In this document: positions 24,782 through 33,438 of the stretch, one piece after another
How positions within the stretch are numbered: position 1 is the first letter of the stretch
Layout of the letters: each line of letters begins with the position of its first letter
Assembly (NCBI RefSeq): GCF_000311725.1
Contig: NZ_HE978520.1
Location: forward strand, 29,116-93,115
Reading direction: 5' to 3'
Source of the DNA: Robertmurraya massiliosenegalensis JC6
Lineage (GTDB): Bacteria > Bacillota > Bacilli > Bacillales > Cytobacillaceae
Length of the DNA stretch: 64,000 nt
Made by a program: the position numbers and the translations under genes
Notes under the pieces: generated by a model
Told to the model about the DNA's origin: nothing
The model's input: the letters and a program-made list of their open reading frames with translations, nothing else
Databases searched by the model: none

Positions 24782-25681
24782 ATGAACAAACGGAACAAAG
24801 AACTTAGTATTATGTTAGTGCTGCTAATGCTCGCTCTATTGACGGCATGTGGAAGCACCAGCGGGGAGACAAGCAATGAACAAACAGGGGCAGAATCAGG
24901 AGTAAATGAGGAAGTAATAACAATTGGTCAAATTAACTGGGCCGAGAATATTGCCGTCACTAACATGTGGAAAGCACTATTAGAAGATAAAGGCTATAAT
25001 GTGGAGTTTAGCATATTAAGCATGGGTGCAATGATGCAAGCTTTAGAAACAGGCGATTTAGATGTTAGTTTAGAGATATGGTTACCTGTACAAGATGCCA
25101 ATTATTTCGAGACATATAAGGATACTGTCAACTTCTCAGAATCTACTTGGTTTGACAATGCAAAAGTAGGACTTGTTGTTCCAACCTACGTAGAGGAAGT
25201 GAATAGTGTAGAAGACTTAAACGAACATAAGGAACTATTTGATGGAGAAATTGTCGGATTTGACCCTGGAGCAGGTACAATGGATGTTACAGAACAATTA
25301 ATTCAAGACTATGATCTTGATTTTGAACTAACACCAAGCTCCGAACCTGCGATGTTATCTGAAATCCAAAGATCAGTAGAAAACGAAAAACCTATCGTGG
25401 CACCACTTTGGAGCCCTCACTCTGTATTCTCCAAGTATGATTTGAAATTTCTCGAAGACCCACAAAGTACATATGGTGGTATAGAAAAAATCCACCATGG
25501 TACGAGACATGGTTTTGAAGAGGATTACCCGAAAGTAAATGATTGGTTTAAAAATTGGAAGATGGATGATCAACAAATCGGTCAGCTAATCGACTATGTT
25601 GAAAGTGCTTCAGACCCTCTTGAGGGAGCTAAAAAATGGATTGATGAAAATCAAGCATTGGTGAATGAGTGGGTAAAATAA
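24782..25681 (+). CDS. Glycine betaine/choline ABC-type substrate-binding lipoprotein (OpuAC-like)
   Basis: Lipoprotein of 299 residues. The signal LALLTACGSTSG places the lipidated Cys near 23. The mature part is an OpuAC/ProX-type binding fold for quaternary ammonium compounds. Tryptophans in the usual aromatic-cage positions are visible in GQINWAENIAV, LEIWLPVQDANYF and IVAPLWSPHSVF. It is unusual in standing alone, with no ATPase or permease gene beside it, so it must serve a transporter encoded elsewhere. Its location between gbsR and betA suggests it delivers the betaine precursor choline, or betaine itself, under GbsR control. Confidence 0.88.
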   Translation: MNKRNKELSIMLVLLMLALLTACGSTSGETSNEQTGAESGVNEEVITIGQINWAENIAVTNMWKALLEDKGYNVEFSILSMGAMMQALETGDLDVSLEIWLPVQDANYFETYKDTVNFSESTWFDNAKVGLVVPTYVEEVNSVEDLNEHKELFDGEIVGFDPGAGTMDVTEQLIQDYDLDFELTPSSEPAMLSEIQRSVENEKPIVAPLWSPHSVFSKYDLKFLEDPQSTYGGIEKIHHGTRHGFEEDYPKVNDWFKNWKMDDQQIGQLIDYVESASDPLEGAKKWIDENQALVNEWVK

Positions 25682-25703
25682 AGGCATAAATAAAAGTAAG
25701 TAT

Positions 25704-25746
25704 GAAGCTGGACTCCTTTTTTTGGCGAGGACCAGCTTCTTTTTAT
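25704..25746 (+). terminator. Terminator of the betaine-binding-protein gene
   Basis: Arms GAAGCTGG (25704-25711) and CCAGCTTC (25732-25739) followed by TTTTTATT. Confidence 0.85.
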
Positions 25747-25764
25747 TCTTCGAAAATCTGCACA

Positions 25765-25835
25765 AAACAAAGAGAAGGCTCTTTCATAAAATGTACGCTT
25801 TGACAGGCAATTACATTTTTGAAAGCAACCTTCTC
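25765..25835 (-). terminator. Long hairpin, probable betA terminator
   Basis: GAGAAGG at 25772-25778 pairs with CCTTCTC at 25829-25835, with further CTTTCA/TGAAAG and TACATTTT/AATGTA pairing inside. On the minus strand it is followed by TTTGTTTTG. Pairing has bulges. Confidence 0.6.
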
Positions 25836-25853
25836 ATATAAGCAGTATTTTTT

Positions 25854-27539
25854 TTATCGTTTTATCGTCCCTGCGTCGGCTGGATGTACACCATGACGGT
25901 AAAAATCTGCATGAATTGGCTCGAGCGGTTTACGACCAAGGATTATGTCTGACGCTTTTTCTGCTAACATCAACACAGGTGCATGAATATTGCCATTCGT
26001 GACATAAGGCATAGCAGATGCATCCACCACTCGTACATTATCAAGCCCATGGACTTTCATTGTTAATGGATCAACGACGGCCATCGGATCTGATATTGGC
26101 CCCATCTTTGCCGTACAGCTCGGGTGAAGTGCAGTCTCTGCATCTTGCGCTACCCAATCCAAAATCTCCTTGTCTGTTCGAACGGATGGACCTGGTGATA
26201 TTTCTCCTGAATTATACGGTGCCATAGCTGGCTGTGATAAGATTTCACGCGAAACTCTTACTGCTTCAATCCACTCCCGCCGATCTTGTTCAGTAGAAAG
26301 ATAATTGAAGACCATACTCGGATGCTCTGTCGGATCAGTCGAACGAATTTTTAATTTCCCCCGAGCATCGGAATACATAGGTCCAACATGCACTTGGAAT
26401 CCGTGGGCAGTTTTTGCTTTTTGTCCGTCGTAACGAACCGCTACAGGAAGGAAATGAAACATTAAATTAGGATAAGCTACATCCTCATTTGAGCGGACAA
26501 ACCCACCACCTTCGAAATGGTTGGTCGCTGCTGGACCTGTTCGCCCAAGTAACCATTGCAATCCGATCCAAGGCATCCGGGCCTTATTTAAGTTAGGCTG
26601 TTCGGAAACTGGGAGCGGGCAAGCATGTTGAATGTATACTTCGAGATGATCTTGGAGATTTTCACCTACCCCTGGAAGATCAACTACTGGTTTAATACCG
26701 AGCGAGCGTAAATGTTCAGCGTCGCCCACACCTGATAGCTGAAGTAATTGTGGTGTATTGATTGCTCCGCCAGCAAGTATGATTTCACCCGCAATGACTT
26801 GATGTGTCTTTCCATTTCGACGATATGTCAAACCGTTAGCTCGTGAACCATTGAAATCAATACTTGACACAAAAGCACGGGTTTTCACTGTAAGGTTCTG
26901 TCTCCCCATAGCCGGGTGCAGATAAGCACGCGAAGGTGAATAACGTCTACCTTTGTACACATGCTTATCAAATGGACCGAAGCCTTCTTGTCGAAATCCG
27001 TTCACATCAGGGGTTCGTGCGTAGCCTGCCTCTTCAGCTGCGTCAAAGAAGGCTTGGAAAAGAGGATTAGTCGCTGGTCCTCGTTCTAATTTAAGCGGAC
27101 CATCATGGCCACGGAATTCATCTTCTCGGTTGGCAGCTAAAGCATTCTCCATTCGTTTAAAATATGGAAGACAATGTGCAAAATCCCATGTTCCCATCCC
27201 TTGATCTGCTCCCCATCGTTCATAGTCCAACGGGTTACCACGTTGAAAAATCATCCCGTTAATAGAGCCTGAACCTCCAAGCACCTTTCCCCGGGCATGC
27301 TTAACACGTCGCCCATTCATATAGGGTTCAGGATCTGATTCGTATCTCCAGTCATATAAAGCTTTCCCTGCGGGGAACGGCAAAGCAGCCGGCATTTGGA
27401 TCAACAAGTCCCATGAAAAATCCTTTCGTCCTGCCTCTAAAACGAGTACAGTCCGTGTCCCATCTGCACTTAAACGATCCCCTAGTACAGAGCCTGCACT
27501 ACCGCCACCTACGATTACAATATCATATGTTTCTTTCAT
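25854..27539 (-). CDS. betA: Choline dehydrogenase, GMC flavoprotein
   Basis: FAD-dependent GMC oxidoreductase of 561 residues that oxidises choline to betaine aldehyde. The N-terminal dinucleotide motif is [20 protein letters not shown] signatures include [18 protein letters not shown] and [16 protein letters not shown]. The catalytic His lies in [11 protein letters not shown] and the C-terminus has [17 protein letters not shown]. Bacillus normally uses the iron-type alcohol dehydrogenase GbsB with GbsA; here a BetA-type enzyme takes that place. The gene is visibly richer in G and C than its neighbours, which points to horizontal acquisition. Its promoter region shares TTTGTTAAAT with other betaine genes. 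Confidence 0.92.
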   Translation of the reverse strand: MKETYDIVIVGGGSAGSVLGDRLSADGTRTVLVLEAGRKDFSWDLLIQMPAALPFPAGKALYDWRYESDPEPYMNGRRVKHARGKVLGGSGSINGMIFQRGNPLDYERWGADQGMGTWDFAHCLPYFKRMENALAANREDEFRGHDGPLKLERGPATNPLFQAFFDAAEEAGYARTPDVNGFRQEGFGPFDKHVYKGRRYSPSRAYLHPAMGRQNLTVKTRAFVSSIDFNGSRANGLTYRRNGKTHQVIAGEIILAGGAINTPQLLQLSGVGDAEHLRSLGIKPVVDLPGVGENLQDHLEVYIQHACPLPVSEQPNLNKARMPWIGLQWLLGRTGPAATNHFEGGGFVRSNEDVAYPNLMFHFLPVAVRYDGQKAKTAHGFQVHVGPMYSDARGKLKIRSTDPTEHPSMVFNYLSTEQDRREWIEAVRVSREILSQPAMAPYNSGEISPGPSVRTDKEILDWVAQDAETALHPSCTAKMGPISDPMAVVDPLTMKVHGLDNVRVVDASAMPYVTNGNIHAPVLMLAEKASDIILGRKPLEPIHADFYRHGVHPADAGTIKR

Positions 27540-27624
27540 TTTTCGTACCTCCTCAGATGTTGAAAATAGAATGAAGGAATCAAAGCAATATAAAAGCTAT
27601 GAATCATCTACTTCTAATATTAAG

Positions 27625-27657
27625 TTTGTTAAATTTTTATTTAATATATTTAATATT
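27625..27657. promoter_or_regulatory. Candidate GbsR-type site before betA
   Basis: TTTGTTAAATTTTTATTTAA followed by TATATTTAATATT. It contains the TTTGTTAAAT and TTTAATATT elements also found before the betaine-binding-protein gene and gbsA. Confidence 0.45.
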
Positions 27658-27735
27658 ATTAATATATCATTGGGGTTGTTTTTTGTAAACCGAGGATGAG
27701 CGGGTTAGCCGTGTACAGAAAAAAAGGCAAAGCAT

Positions 27736-27780
27736 AAAAAAGAGGCCTCCCAAAAGTTTCATCAACCTTTGAGAAGCCTC
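27736..27780 (-). terminator. Terminator of the maltodextrin locus
   Basis: On the minus strand GAGGCTTCTCAAAG pairs with CTTTTGGGAGGCCTC (one bulge), followed by TTTTTT. It closes the leftward operon mdxE-mdxF-mdxG-GH31-lacI. Confidence 0.85.
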
Positions 27781-27828
27781 CTATTTATCAATAAATGGAT
27801 GTCCTTTATGTGTTTAAGAACGGTTTTC

Positions 27829-28848
27829 TTACTTTATCCTACTCACAGAATCCCGATAAACAATTTGATACGGAATAATTATTCGTTTGGCTGGCTCGTT
27901 TTTGTTTTCTGTTTTCTCAATCAGCGCTTTAGCAGATTGCGCACCCAGTTCATAGATTTGGATATCAACCGTTGTCAGTGCAGGCCGAGTAATTTCAGAA
28001 AGATAAACGTTGTTAAAACTCACTAATGAAATATCCTGCGGAACGCGAACACCATAGTTCTCTAGCATGCTTAAAATCCCAAGACTAATCAGATCATCAC
28101 TAACGACTAATCCCGTTGGCGGGGTATTTAATGACATGAGATCCTCCACCGCTTCTTTCCCGCCTGACTCAAGGAATTCGGTGTGAATTTTATACGACTC
28201 ACACTCTTTAATTCCCGCTTCATTTAAAGCAGCTACATAGCCGCTTTCACGATCCTGCGTTACAAATAATTCCCTTGAACCACCTATAAAAGCAATTCTT
28301 TCATGACCCATATCGATTAAATGCTTCGTTATTTCTTTGCCTGCCCTAATATTGTCATTATCAACGTGGGTAATTTCTGTATCATGATCATAGGGCTTAC
28401 CTACAATGACAAACGGAAAGCCTTGTTCTCGCAAAAAATTTGTCACCTTATCATTAATCCGGGAGTAAAGAAGAATAACTCCGTCTACGTAGCTTCCATA
28501 TACGATCCGTTGCACTTCATTTAAAATCTCTTTTTCTGTATCTCCCGTTGATAAATACATGGAATATTTAGCTTCATGGAGAATCGAACCAATTCCACGC
28601 AAAATCTCTGGAAAGAATGGATTTTGTAAAGCAATGTTTGTCGATGACGGCATAATGACAGCTATCGCCTTTGTTGACTTGGCAACAAGATTACGCGCGT
28701 TAATATTAGGATGATAGCCTAAGTCTTTCATTGCTTTCCGCACTTTTTTCTTTGTGTCTTCACTAATTCTTGGATTGTCCGCAATGACACGAGAAACTGT
28801 AGAGGGGGAAACCCCACTGATTTTCGCTACATCTTTTATCGTTACCAT
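27829..28848 (-). CDS. LacI-family regulator of maltodextrin use (MalR/MdxR-like)
   Basis: LacI/GalR protein of 339 residues. The HTH is MVTIKDVAKISGVSPSTVSR, the hinge helix NINARNLVAKSTK, and the effector domain is complete. It is the last gene of the leftward maltodextrin operon, 27 bases after the GH31 gene. This fits an autoregulated MalR-type repressor that acts on palindromes such as CAAACGTTTG at 34974 before the neopullulanase gene. The regulator identity is inferred from context; the effector is probably maltose or a maltodextrin. Confidence 0.88.
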   Translation of the reverse strand: MVTIKDVAKISGVSPSTVSRVIADNPRISEDTKKKVRKAMKDLGYHPNINARNLVAKSTKAIAVIMPSSTNIALQNPFFPEILRGIGSILHEAKYSMYLSTGDTEKEILNEVQRIVYGSYVDGVILLYSRINDKVTNFLREQGFPFVIVGKPYDHDTEITHVDNDNIRAGKEITKHLIDMGHERIAFIGGSRELFVTQDRESGYVAALNEAGIKECESYKIHTEFLESGGKEAVEDLMSLNTPPTGLVVSDDLISLGILSMLENYGVRVPQDISLVSFNNVYLSEITRPALTTVDIQIYELGAQSAKALIEKTENKNEPAKRIIIPYQIVYRDSVSRIK

Positions 28849-28875
28849 TTTCCCACCTCTACCTTTTTACCATGA

Positions 28876-31206
28876 TTATAGACCTATTATACTACTATTG
28901 CTGCCATTAACGAAGACTGTTTTGTTTGGACCCATTAGTTCAATCTTTATTTCTTTATAGGCAGGTTGATAATTTCCTTCTTTTGATAATACGCTGATTT
29001 CTATCTTATCCTTGGAGGATTGAATGTCAAAAGCAATCTTTATATACTCTCCTGTCTCATAAGCAAAGGTTTCTCCATCGTCATCATAGAATGTAAAAGA
29101 ATAGTTCTCTTCGTCCGATGCAAATACTTTCATCGTAAGATCTTTTGTTTCTTTATCTTGATTGGATATCCATTTACTTTGCATAAGTGCGGAGCCTTTG
29201 CGAACAAAGATTGGTAAGTCTTCTAACTCTACATGTATAAGATGGACTTTTTCGCCTTCATAGCTTTCTCCACTTGTATATTCCATCCACTCACCTTTAG
29301 GTAAGTATACCACTCGATCGGTTACAGAAGGATTTAATATCGGCGCCATGATCACATTATCCCCGATCATAAATTGATCGTTTAAGTTATAGGTCTTAGC
29401 ATCATCAGGATATTCCATTAATAATGGGCGCATCACTGGTAAACCTTGTATACTTGCCTGATAAAACAAGGAATATAGTTGCGGCATCCATTCGTAGCGC
29501 ATTTGAATATACTTTTTCATGATCGTTTCAAATTTTTCTCCAAACTGCCATGGTTCTTGGTAACGGAAGCCAATCGCCGAGTGGTTCCGGAAAAATGGGG
29601 TAAATGCTCCTACTTGAGTCCAACGTGTTAATAGTTCCGCATTTGTATCATGGGCAAAGCCACCAACATCAGGGCCAGTAAACGGAACCCCAGATAGACC
29701 TAAGTTCATCACCATTGGTAAAGACATTTGCAGGTGCTCCCAGAAACTACGATTATCACCTGTCCAAACAGCTCCATACCGCTGGACACCAGCATAACCC
29801 GCACGAGTCAGTAAAAATGGACGTTTCCCTTGAAGATTTTCCTTCATCCCTTCATAAGTTGCTTTTCCCATTAGTAACCCGTAAACATTATGCATTTCAC
29901 GATGTGTCGTTAGACGGCCATCATTGCGGTGGATGACTTCTAAATCCATCGTTTTTGTTTCATTAAAGACGGCAGGCTCATTCATGTCATTCCAAATTCC
30001 TTCGATTCCCATCGAGGTATAGAATTCATGCTTTTCGCCCCACCATTTGCGTACCTTTTCTTCTGTAAAATCTGGAAAAGCACTCACACCTGGCCACACT
30101 TCACCATAATAAATATCTCCTTCGATATATTTACAGAAGTGATCCTCTAGCACCCCTTCTTGATAAATCGGATACTCAGCATCTTTTTTCACACCTGGAT
30201 CTACGATTGGTACGACGCGAATTCCCATTTCTTTCAAATCAGCAATCAAGAGTTCTGGATTAGGAAATCTTTCTTTATCAAACGTAAAGACACGATAGCC
30301 ATTCATATAATGAATATCTAAATGAATGACATCAAGCGGAATGTTCCTTTCAATAAAGTTCTTTGCCAGTTCCCTCACTTCTGCTTCTGTCTCATAGCTA
30401 TAACGTGACTGATGATAGCCAAGAGACCACTTTGGCGGCAATGGCATTCTCCCTGTTAAATACGTGTATTGTTCTAATACCCTTTTCGGATGCGGACCAG
30501 CCAATACATAGTAATCTAATTGACCACCTTCGGCTGAAAAAGAATAATACGCATCAGATGATTGCAGATCAAAGTGCGTTTTAAACGTATTATCGAAAAA
30601 TATTCCGTGCGCATTCCCATCACGTAAAGTCATGAAATAAGGAATAGACTCGTAAAGCGCTTTTGTTTCTGGATTATGAGGCGCATATACATCCGTATTC
30701 CACATTTCTAATTTCTCGCCACGTTTATCTAAATGACCTGATTTTTCCCCAAACCCATAAAAATGATCATGTTCATGCATTTGCTTAAATGCGATCACCT
30801 CACCGTTTTCACGGAAAGCGATACCACGCTTATCTTCAGAAACTATCGTTGTTCCCTTAACATCTTTTACGGTTAAACGAAAAGGTGTTTTTTCAATTTG
30901 AAGAACAAGTTCAGATGTTTTTAAAATGAGCGTTTCTTCTGTCTCATCTTCACTCACGTTCACTAAATTGGGCTCTATAATAACTGATTTTGAGTTATTT
31001 AAAACAGGATCGTGTTTTGTATTCATCGTTACTCGAATAATTTCATCTGTATAAAAGAGGATGGACACTTTACCATTAACGCAATTAAATAGGTATTCTT
31101 GATCTCTTTTTAACCATTCTTGTACACTCCCGATGTCACGATACACATCGGCTGTATCTTTCTTTTCCTTCCCTGGGTGTATAGCAAAGCTTGTATCTCC
31201 AAGCAT
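28876..31206 (-). CDS. GH31 alpha-glucosidase
   Basis: Cytoplasmic alpha-glucosidase of 776 residues that releases glucose from the non-reducing ends of imported malto-oligosaccharides. The N-terminal beta-sandwich is followed by the GH31 barrel with the canonical nucleophile D407 in GIWNDMNEPAVF and the likely acid/base D484 in VWTGDNRSFWE. The family text FYGFGEKSGHLDKRG and GVPFTGPDVGGF is also present. It lacks a signal peptide. It lies between mdxG and the LacI gene in the operon. Unlike the GH31 at 14067 it has the standard WNDMNE motif. Confidence 0.93.
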   Translation of the reverse strand: MLGDTSFAIHPGKEKKDTADVYRDIGSVQEWLKRDQEYLFNCVNGKVSILFYTDEIIRVTMNTKHDPVLNNSKSVIIEPNLVNVSEDETEETLILKTSELVLQIEKTPFRLTVKDVKGTTIVSEDKRGIAFRENGEVIAFKQMHEHDHFYGFGEKSGHLDKRGEKLEMWNTDVYAPHNPETKALYESIPYFMTLRDGNAHGIFFDNTFKTHFDLQSSDAYYSFSAEGGQLDYYVLAGPHPKRVLEQYTYLTGRMPLPPKWSLGYHQSRYSYETEAEVRELAKNFIERNIPLDVIHLDIHYMNGYRVFTFDKERFPNPELLIADLKEMGIRVVPIVDPGVKKDAEYPIYQEGVLEDHFCKYIEGDIYYGEVWPGVSAFPDFTEEKVRKWWGEKHEFYTSMGIEGIWNDMNEPAVFNETKTMDLEVIHRNDGRLTTHREMHNVYGLLMGKATYEGMKENLQGKRPFLLTRAGYAGVQRYGAVWTGDNRSFWEHLQMSLPMVMNLGLSGVPFTGPDVGGFAHDTNAELLTRWTQVGAFTPFFRNHSAIGFRYQEPWQFGEKFETIMKKYIQMRYEWMPQLYSLFYQASIQGLPVMRPLLMEYPDDAKTYNLNDQFMIGDNVIMAPILNPSVTDRVVYLPKGEWMEYTSGESYEGEKVHLIHVELEDLPIFVRKGSALMQSKWISNQDKETKDLTMKVFASDEENYSFTFYDDDGETFAYETGEYIKIAFDIQSSKDKIEISVLSKEGNYQPAYKEIKIELMGPNKTVFVNGSNSSIIGL

Positions 31207-31234
31207 GATGTACCTCCTAAAACAAAATCGACTA

Positions 31235-32077
31235 TTATCCTTTAATGCCTCCAGCAGATAGACCCGTTACAAAATACTTCTGTAACAGTAAGAAAAGGAT
31301 GGTAATTGGTACTGCAATTAAAACGGCCCCGGCTGCAAACAAAGTAAATTCATTGCCAAATTGCTTTGCAATCATTTGATATAGACCTACTGCTAATGTA
31401 TAGTTTTCCTCCGAACGAAGTAATATCCTTGCAATGATAAAATCTGTAAATGGTGCGATAAAGGTAAATAGTGCAATAACAGCAATAATTGGTTTCGCTA
31501 GCGGCATGATAATTTGTGCAAAAATACGGAAATGCCCAGCTCCATCCATACGTGCTGACTCATCCAATTCTTTCGGGATCGTGTCAAGATATCCCTTCAT
31601 GAGATACGTATTCATTGGGATCGAGCCGCCTGTATAGATAAGAATTAATCCTAAATGAGTATCAATTAATCCCGTTAATGTCGCTAATACATAAATCGCA
31701 ATTAAGGCCGCAAAGTTCGGGATCATTTGCAAGATTAAAAAGGTCATTAAACCGTTTTTCCGACCAACAAAACGATATCTAGAAAATGAGTAAGCTGTTA
31801 AGCTAACCATAATGACCGAAAACAGCATCGTTAACGTTGAGATCTTTAACGTATTCCAATACCACGTTAAATAGTCCGATTGCGCATGGTCAAATAATTT
31901 TTTATAATGCATTAATGTGGCATCTTTTGGGATCATCGTTGAACCTGATAAGCTGTTTCCAGGATTAAAGGAAGAACCCACGATCCAAACAATCGGGTAA
32001 AAGATAATCAATGCCATTATAATAATTGCTAGATAAGACAAAGTAAGACGTAACGTATTCCTTCTTTTTGTATTCAT
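31235..32077 (-). CDS. mdxG: Maltodextrin ABC transporter permease MdxG/MalG
   Basis: Inner permease subunit of 280 residues with about six membrane spans. The EAA loop ESARMDGAGHFRIFAQIIMPLAKP, which contacts the ATPase, is present. The C-terminus ends FVTGLSAGGIKG, a classic MalG ending. It begins directly after mdxF (the stop and start abut). The ATPase is not encoded here; in Bacillus the shared ATPase MsmX serves such importers. Confidence 0.94.
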   Translation of the reverse strand: MNTKRRNTLRLTLSYLAIIIMALIIFYPIVWIVGSSFNPGNSLSGSTMIPKDATLMHYKKLFDHAQSDYLTWYWNTLKISTLTMLFSVIMVSLTAYSFSRYRFVGRKNGLMTFLILQMIPNFAALIAIYVLATLTGLIDTHLGLILIYTGGSIPMNTYLMKGYLDTIPKELDESARMDGAGHFRIFAQIIMPLAKPIIAVIALFTFIAPFTDFIIARILLRSEENYTLAVGLYQMIAKQFGNEFTLFAAGAVLIAVPITILFLLLQKYFVTGLSAGGIKG

Positions 32078-33367
32078 CTACATCATATCCTCTTCTTGGA
32101 ATGATTTTGTTCTTCTAAATTGCCAAAGCGCTACGGCAATAACGATGACAGAAAGGATCATCGTGATGGCAGCTGCTTTTCCATACTGAGCTGACGTCAT
32201 GGTTAATGAATAGATCCATGAAATTAAAATGTCCGTTCCACCTGCGTTCTGGCCAGGCATTGCTGGTCCTCCTCCATTAAACAAGTAGATCGCATTAAAG
32301 TTATTAAAATTCCCTGTAAATTGTGTAATGAGGATGGGAGCCGTTACAAATAGAACCAACGGCAATGTGATATGTCTAAACTTTTGGAAGATGGTTGCAC
32401 CGTCTACTTCAGCCGCTTCATATAATTCATTTGGAATTGACTGAAGCACCCCTGTTGTCATAACAAAAATAAAGGGGAATCCTAGCCAAGTCTGAATGAA
32501 TATAAGAGCTAGCCTAGTAAACATGGCATTCGTCATCCAAGGTATATTTTCGATTCCAAAAAAACCTAGTATATCCCGATTAATCGTTCCAAATGTTTCA
32601 TTGAACATCCCCGCAAATACTAAGATAGAAACAAACGCAGGAACTGCCCAAGGTAAAATCAAAATATTTCTGAAAATCTTCTTAAACTTTAAATCTTTCT
32701 GATTTACGATTACCGCCAAAAATATCCCTACAGCGATTTGTAAACTCGTTGCAACGAATGTCCAAACTATTGTCCAAGAAAGAACACTAAAGAACGTTTC
32801 TCTCCAAATTGGAACTTTAAATATATCTACGAAATTCTTAAAACCTACCCAATCCACTAGACTAGCCGGTGGAGTATGGTATAAATCATAGTTCGTAAAA
32901 GATAGTAAAATAACAAATAAAATAGGGAATATAACAACAAAAACCATTAATAAAAAGCCAGGCGACATAATTAAATATGGAAATCCATTATCAACTAATG
33001 ATCGATATTGTTCTTTTAATCCATTAATTTCTTCTTCGTTATCTCTTTTCTTACCTGTTTTGTATGCATCATATAAATTAAAAATATATATACCCGCTAA
33101 CAAAACGGCTAACAGCACCGTGAGGATTCCTTCAATTAATAGAAAGATGGAGTGATCATATTGCGGATCAGTACCTAGAGTCACTAATCCCCAAAAACCA
33201 TAACGAAGTAAGTCTCCGAAGGCAAAAATAAATGCACTGGTTAAAATGAGGAAAGTAATACCTTTTACAATTTGCTTATTATAAAATTGTCCAAATCCAG
33301 GAATGATGGACAACACTAAAGCGATTTTACGTTTATTGGACTGATTACTTTGTTTATGCGGTTGCAT
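32078..33367 (-). CDS. mdxF: Maltodextrin ABC transporter permease MdxF/MalF
   Basis: Permease of 429 residues. It has the extended N-terminus typical of MdxF, with PGFGQFYNKQIVKG and extra hydrophobic spans before the core. The EAA loop reads YEAAEVDGATIFQKFRHITLPL. The ATG at 33367 follows AAGGAG and is preferred over an in-frame start eight codons earlier. A strong stem-loop separates it from mdxE. It forms a heterodimeric channel with MdxG. Confidence 0.94.
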   Translation of the reverse strand: MQPHKQSNQSNKRKIALVLSIIPGFGQFYNKQIVKGITFLILTSAFIFAFGDLLRYGFWGLVTLGTDPQYDHSIFLLIEGILTVLLAVLLAGIYIFNLYDAYKTGKKRDNEEEINGLKEQYRSLVDNGFPYLIMSPGFLLMVFVVIFPILFVILLSFTNYDLYHTPPASLVDWVGFKNFVDIFKVPIWRETFFSVLSWTIVWTFVATSLQIAVGIFLAVIVNQKDLKFKKIFRNILILPWAVPAFVSILVFAGMFNETFGTINRDILGFFGIENIPWMTNAMFTRLALIFIQTWLGFPFIFVMTTGVLQSIPNELYEAAEVDGATIFQKFRHITLPLVLFVTAPILITQFTGNFNNFNAIYLFNGGGPAMPGQNAGGTDILISWIYSLTMTSAQYGKAAAITMILSVIVIAVALWQFRRTKSFQEEDMM

Positions 33368-33400
33368 TATTTGTTCTCCTTTCAGAACCATAATAATGTT

Positions 33401-33431
33401 AAGCAGTACCCCAAGTGACGGGGTACTGCTT
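33401..33431 (-). other. Stem-loop between mdxE and mdxF
   Basis: Perfect 12-bp arms AAGCAGTACCCC/GGGGTACTGCTT with a 7-base loop, just past the mdxE stop. No T-run follows on the minus strand. It resembles the malE-malF intercistronic element in role: stabilising the abundant binding-protein message. Confidence 0.8.
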
Positions 33432-33438
33432 TAAATCA

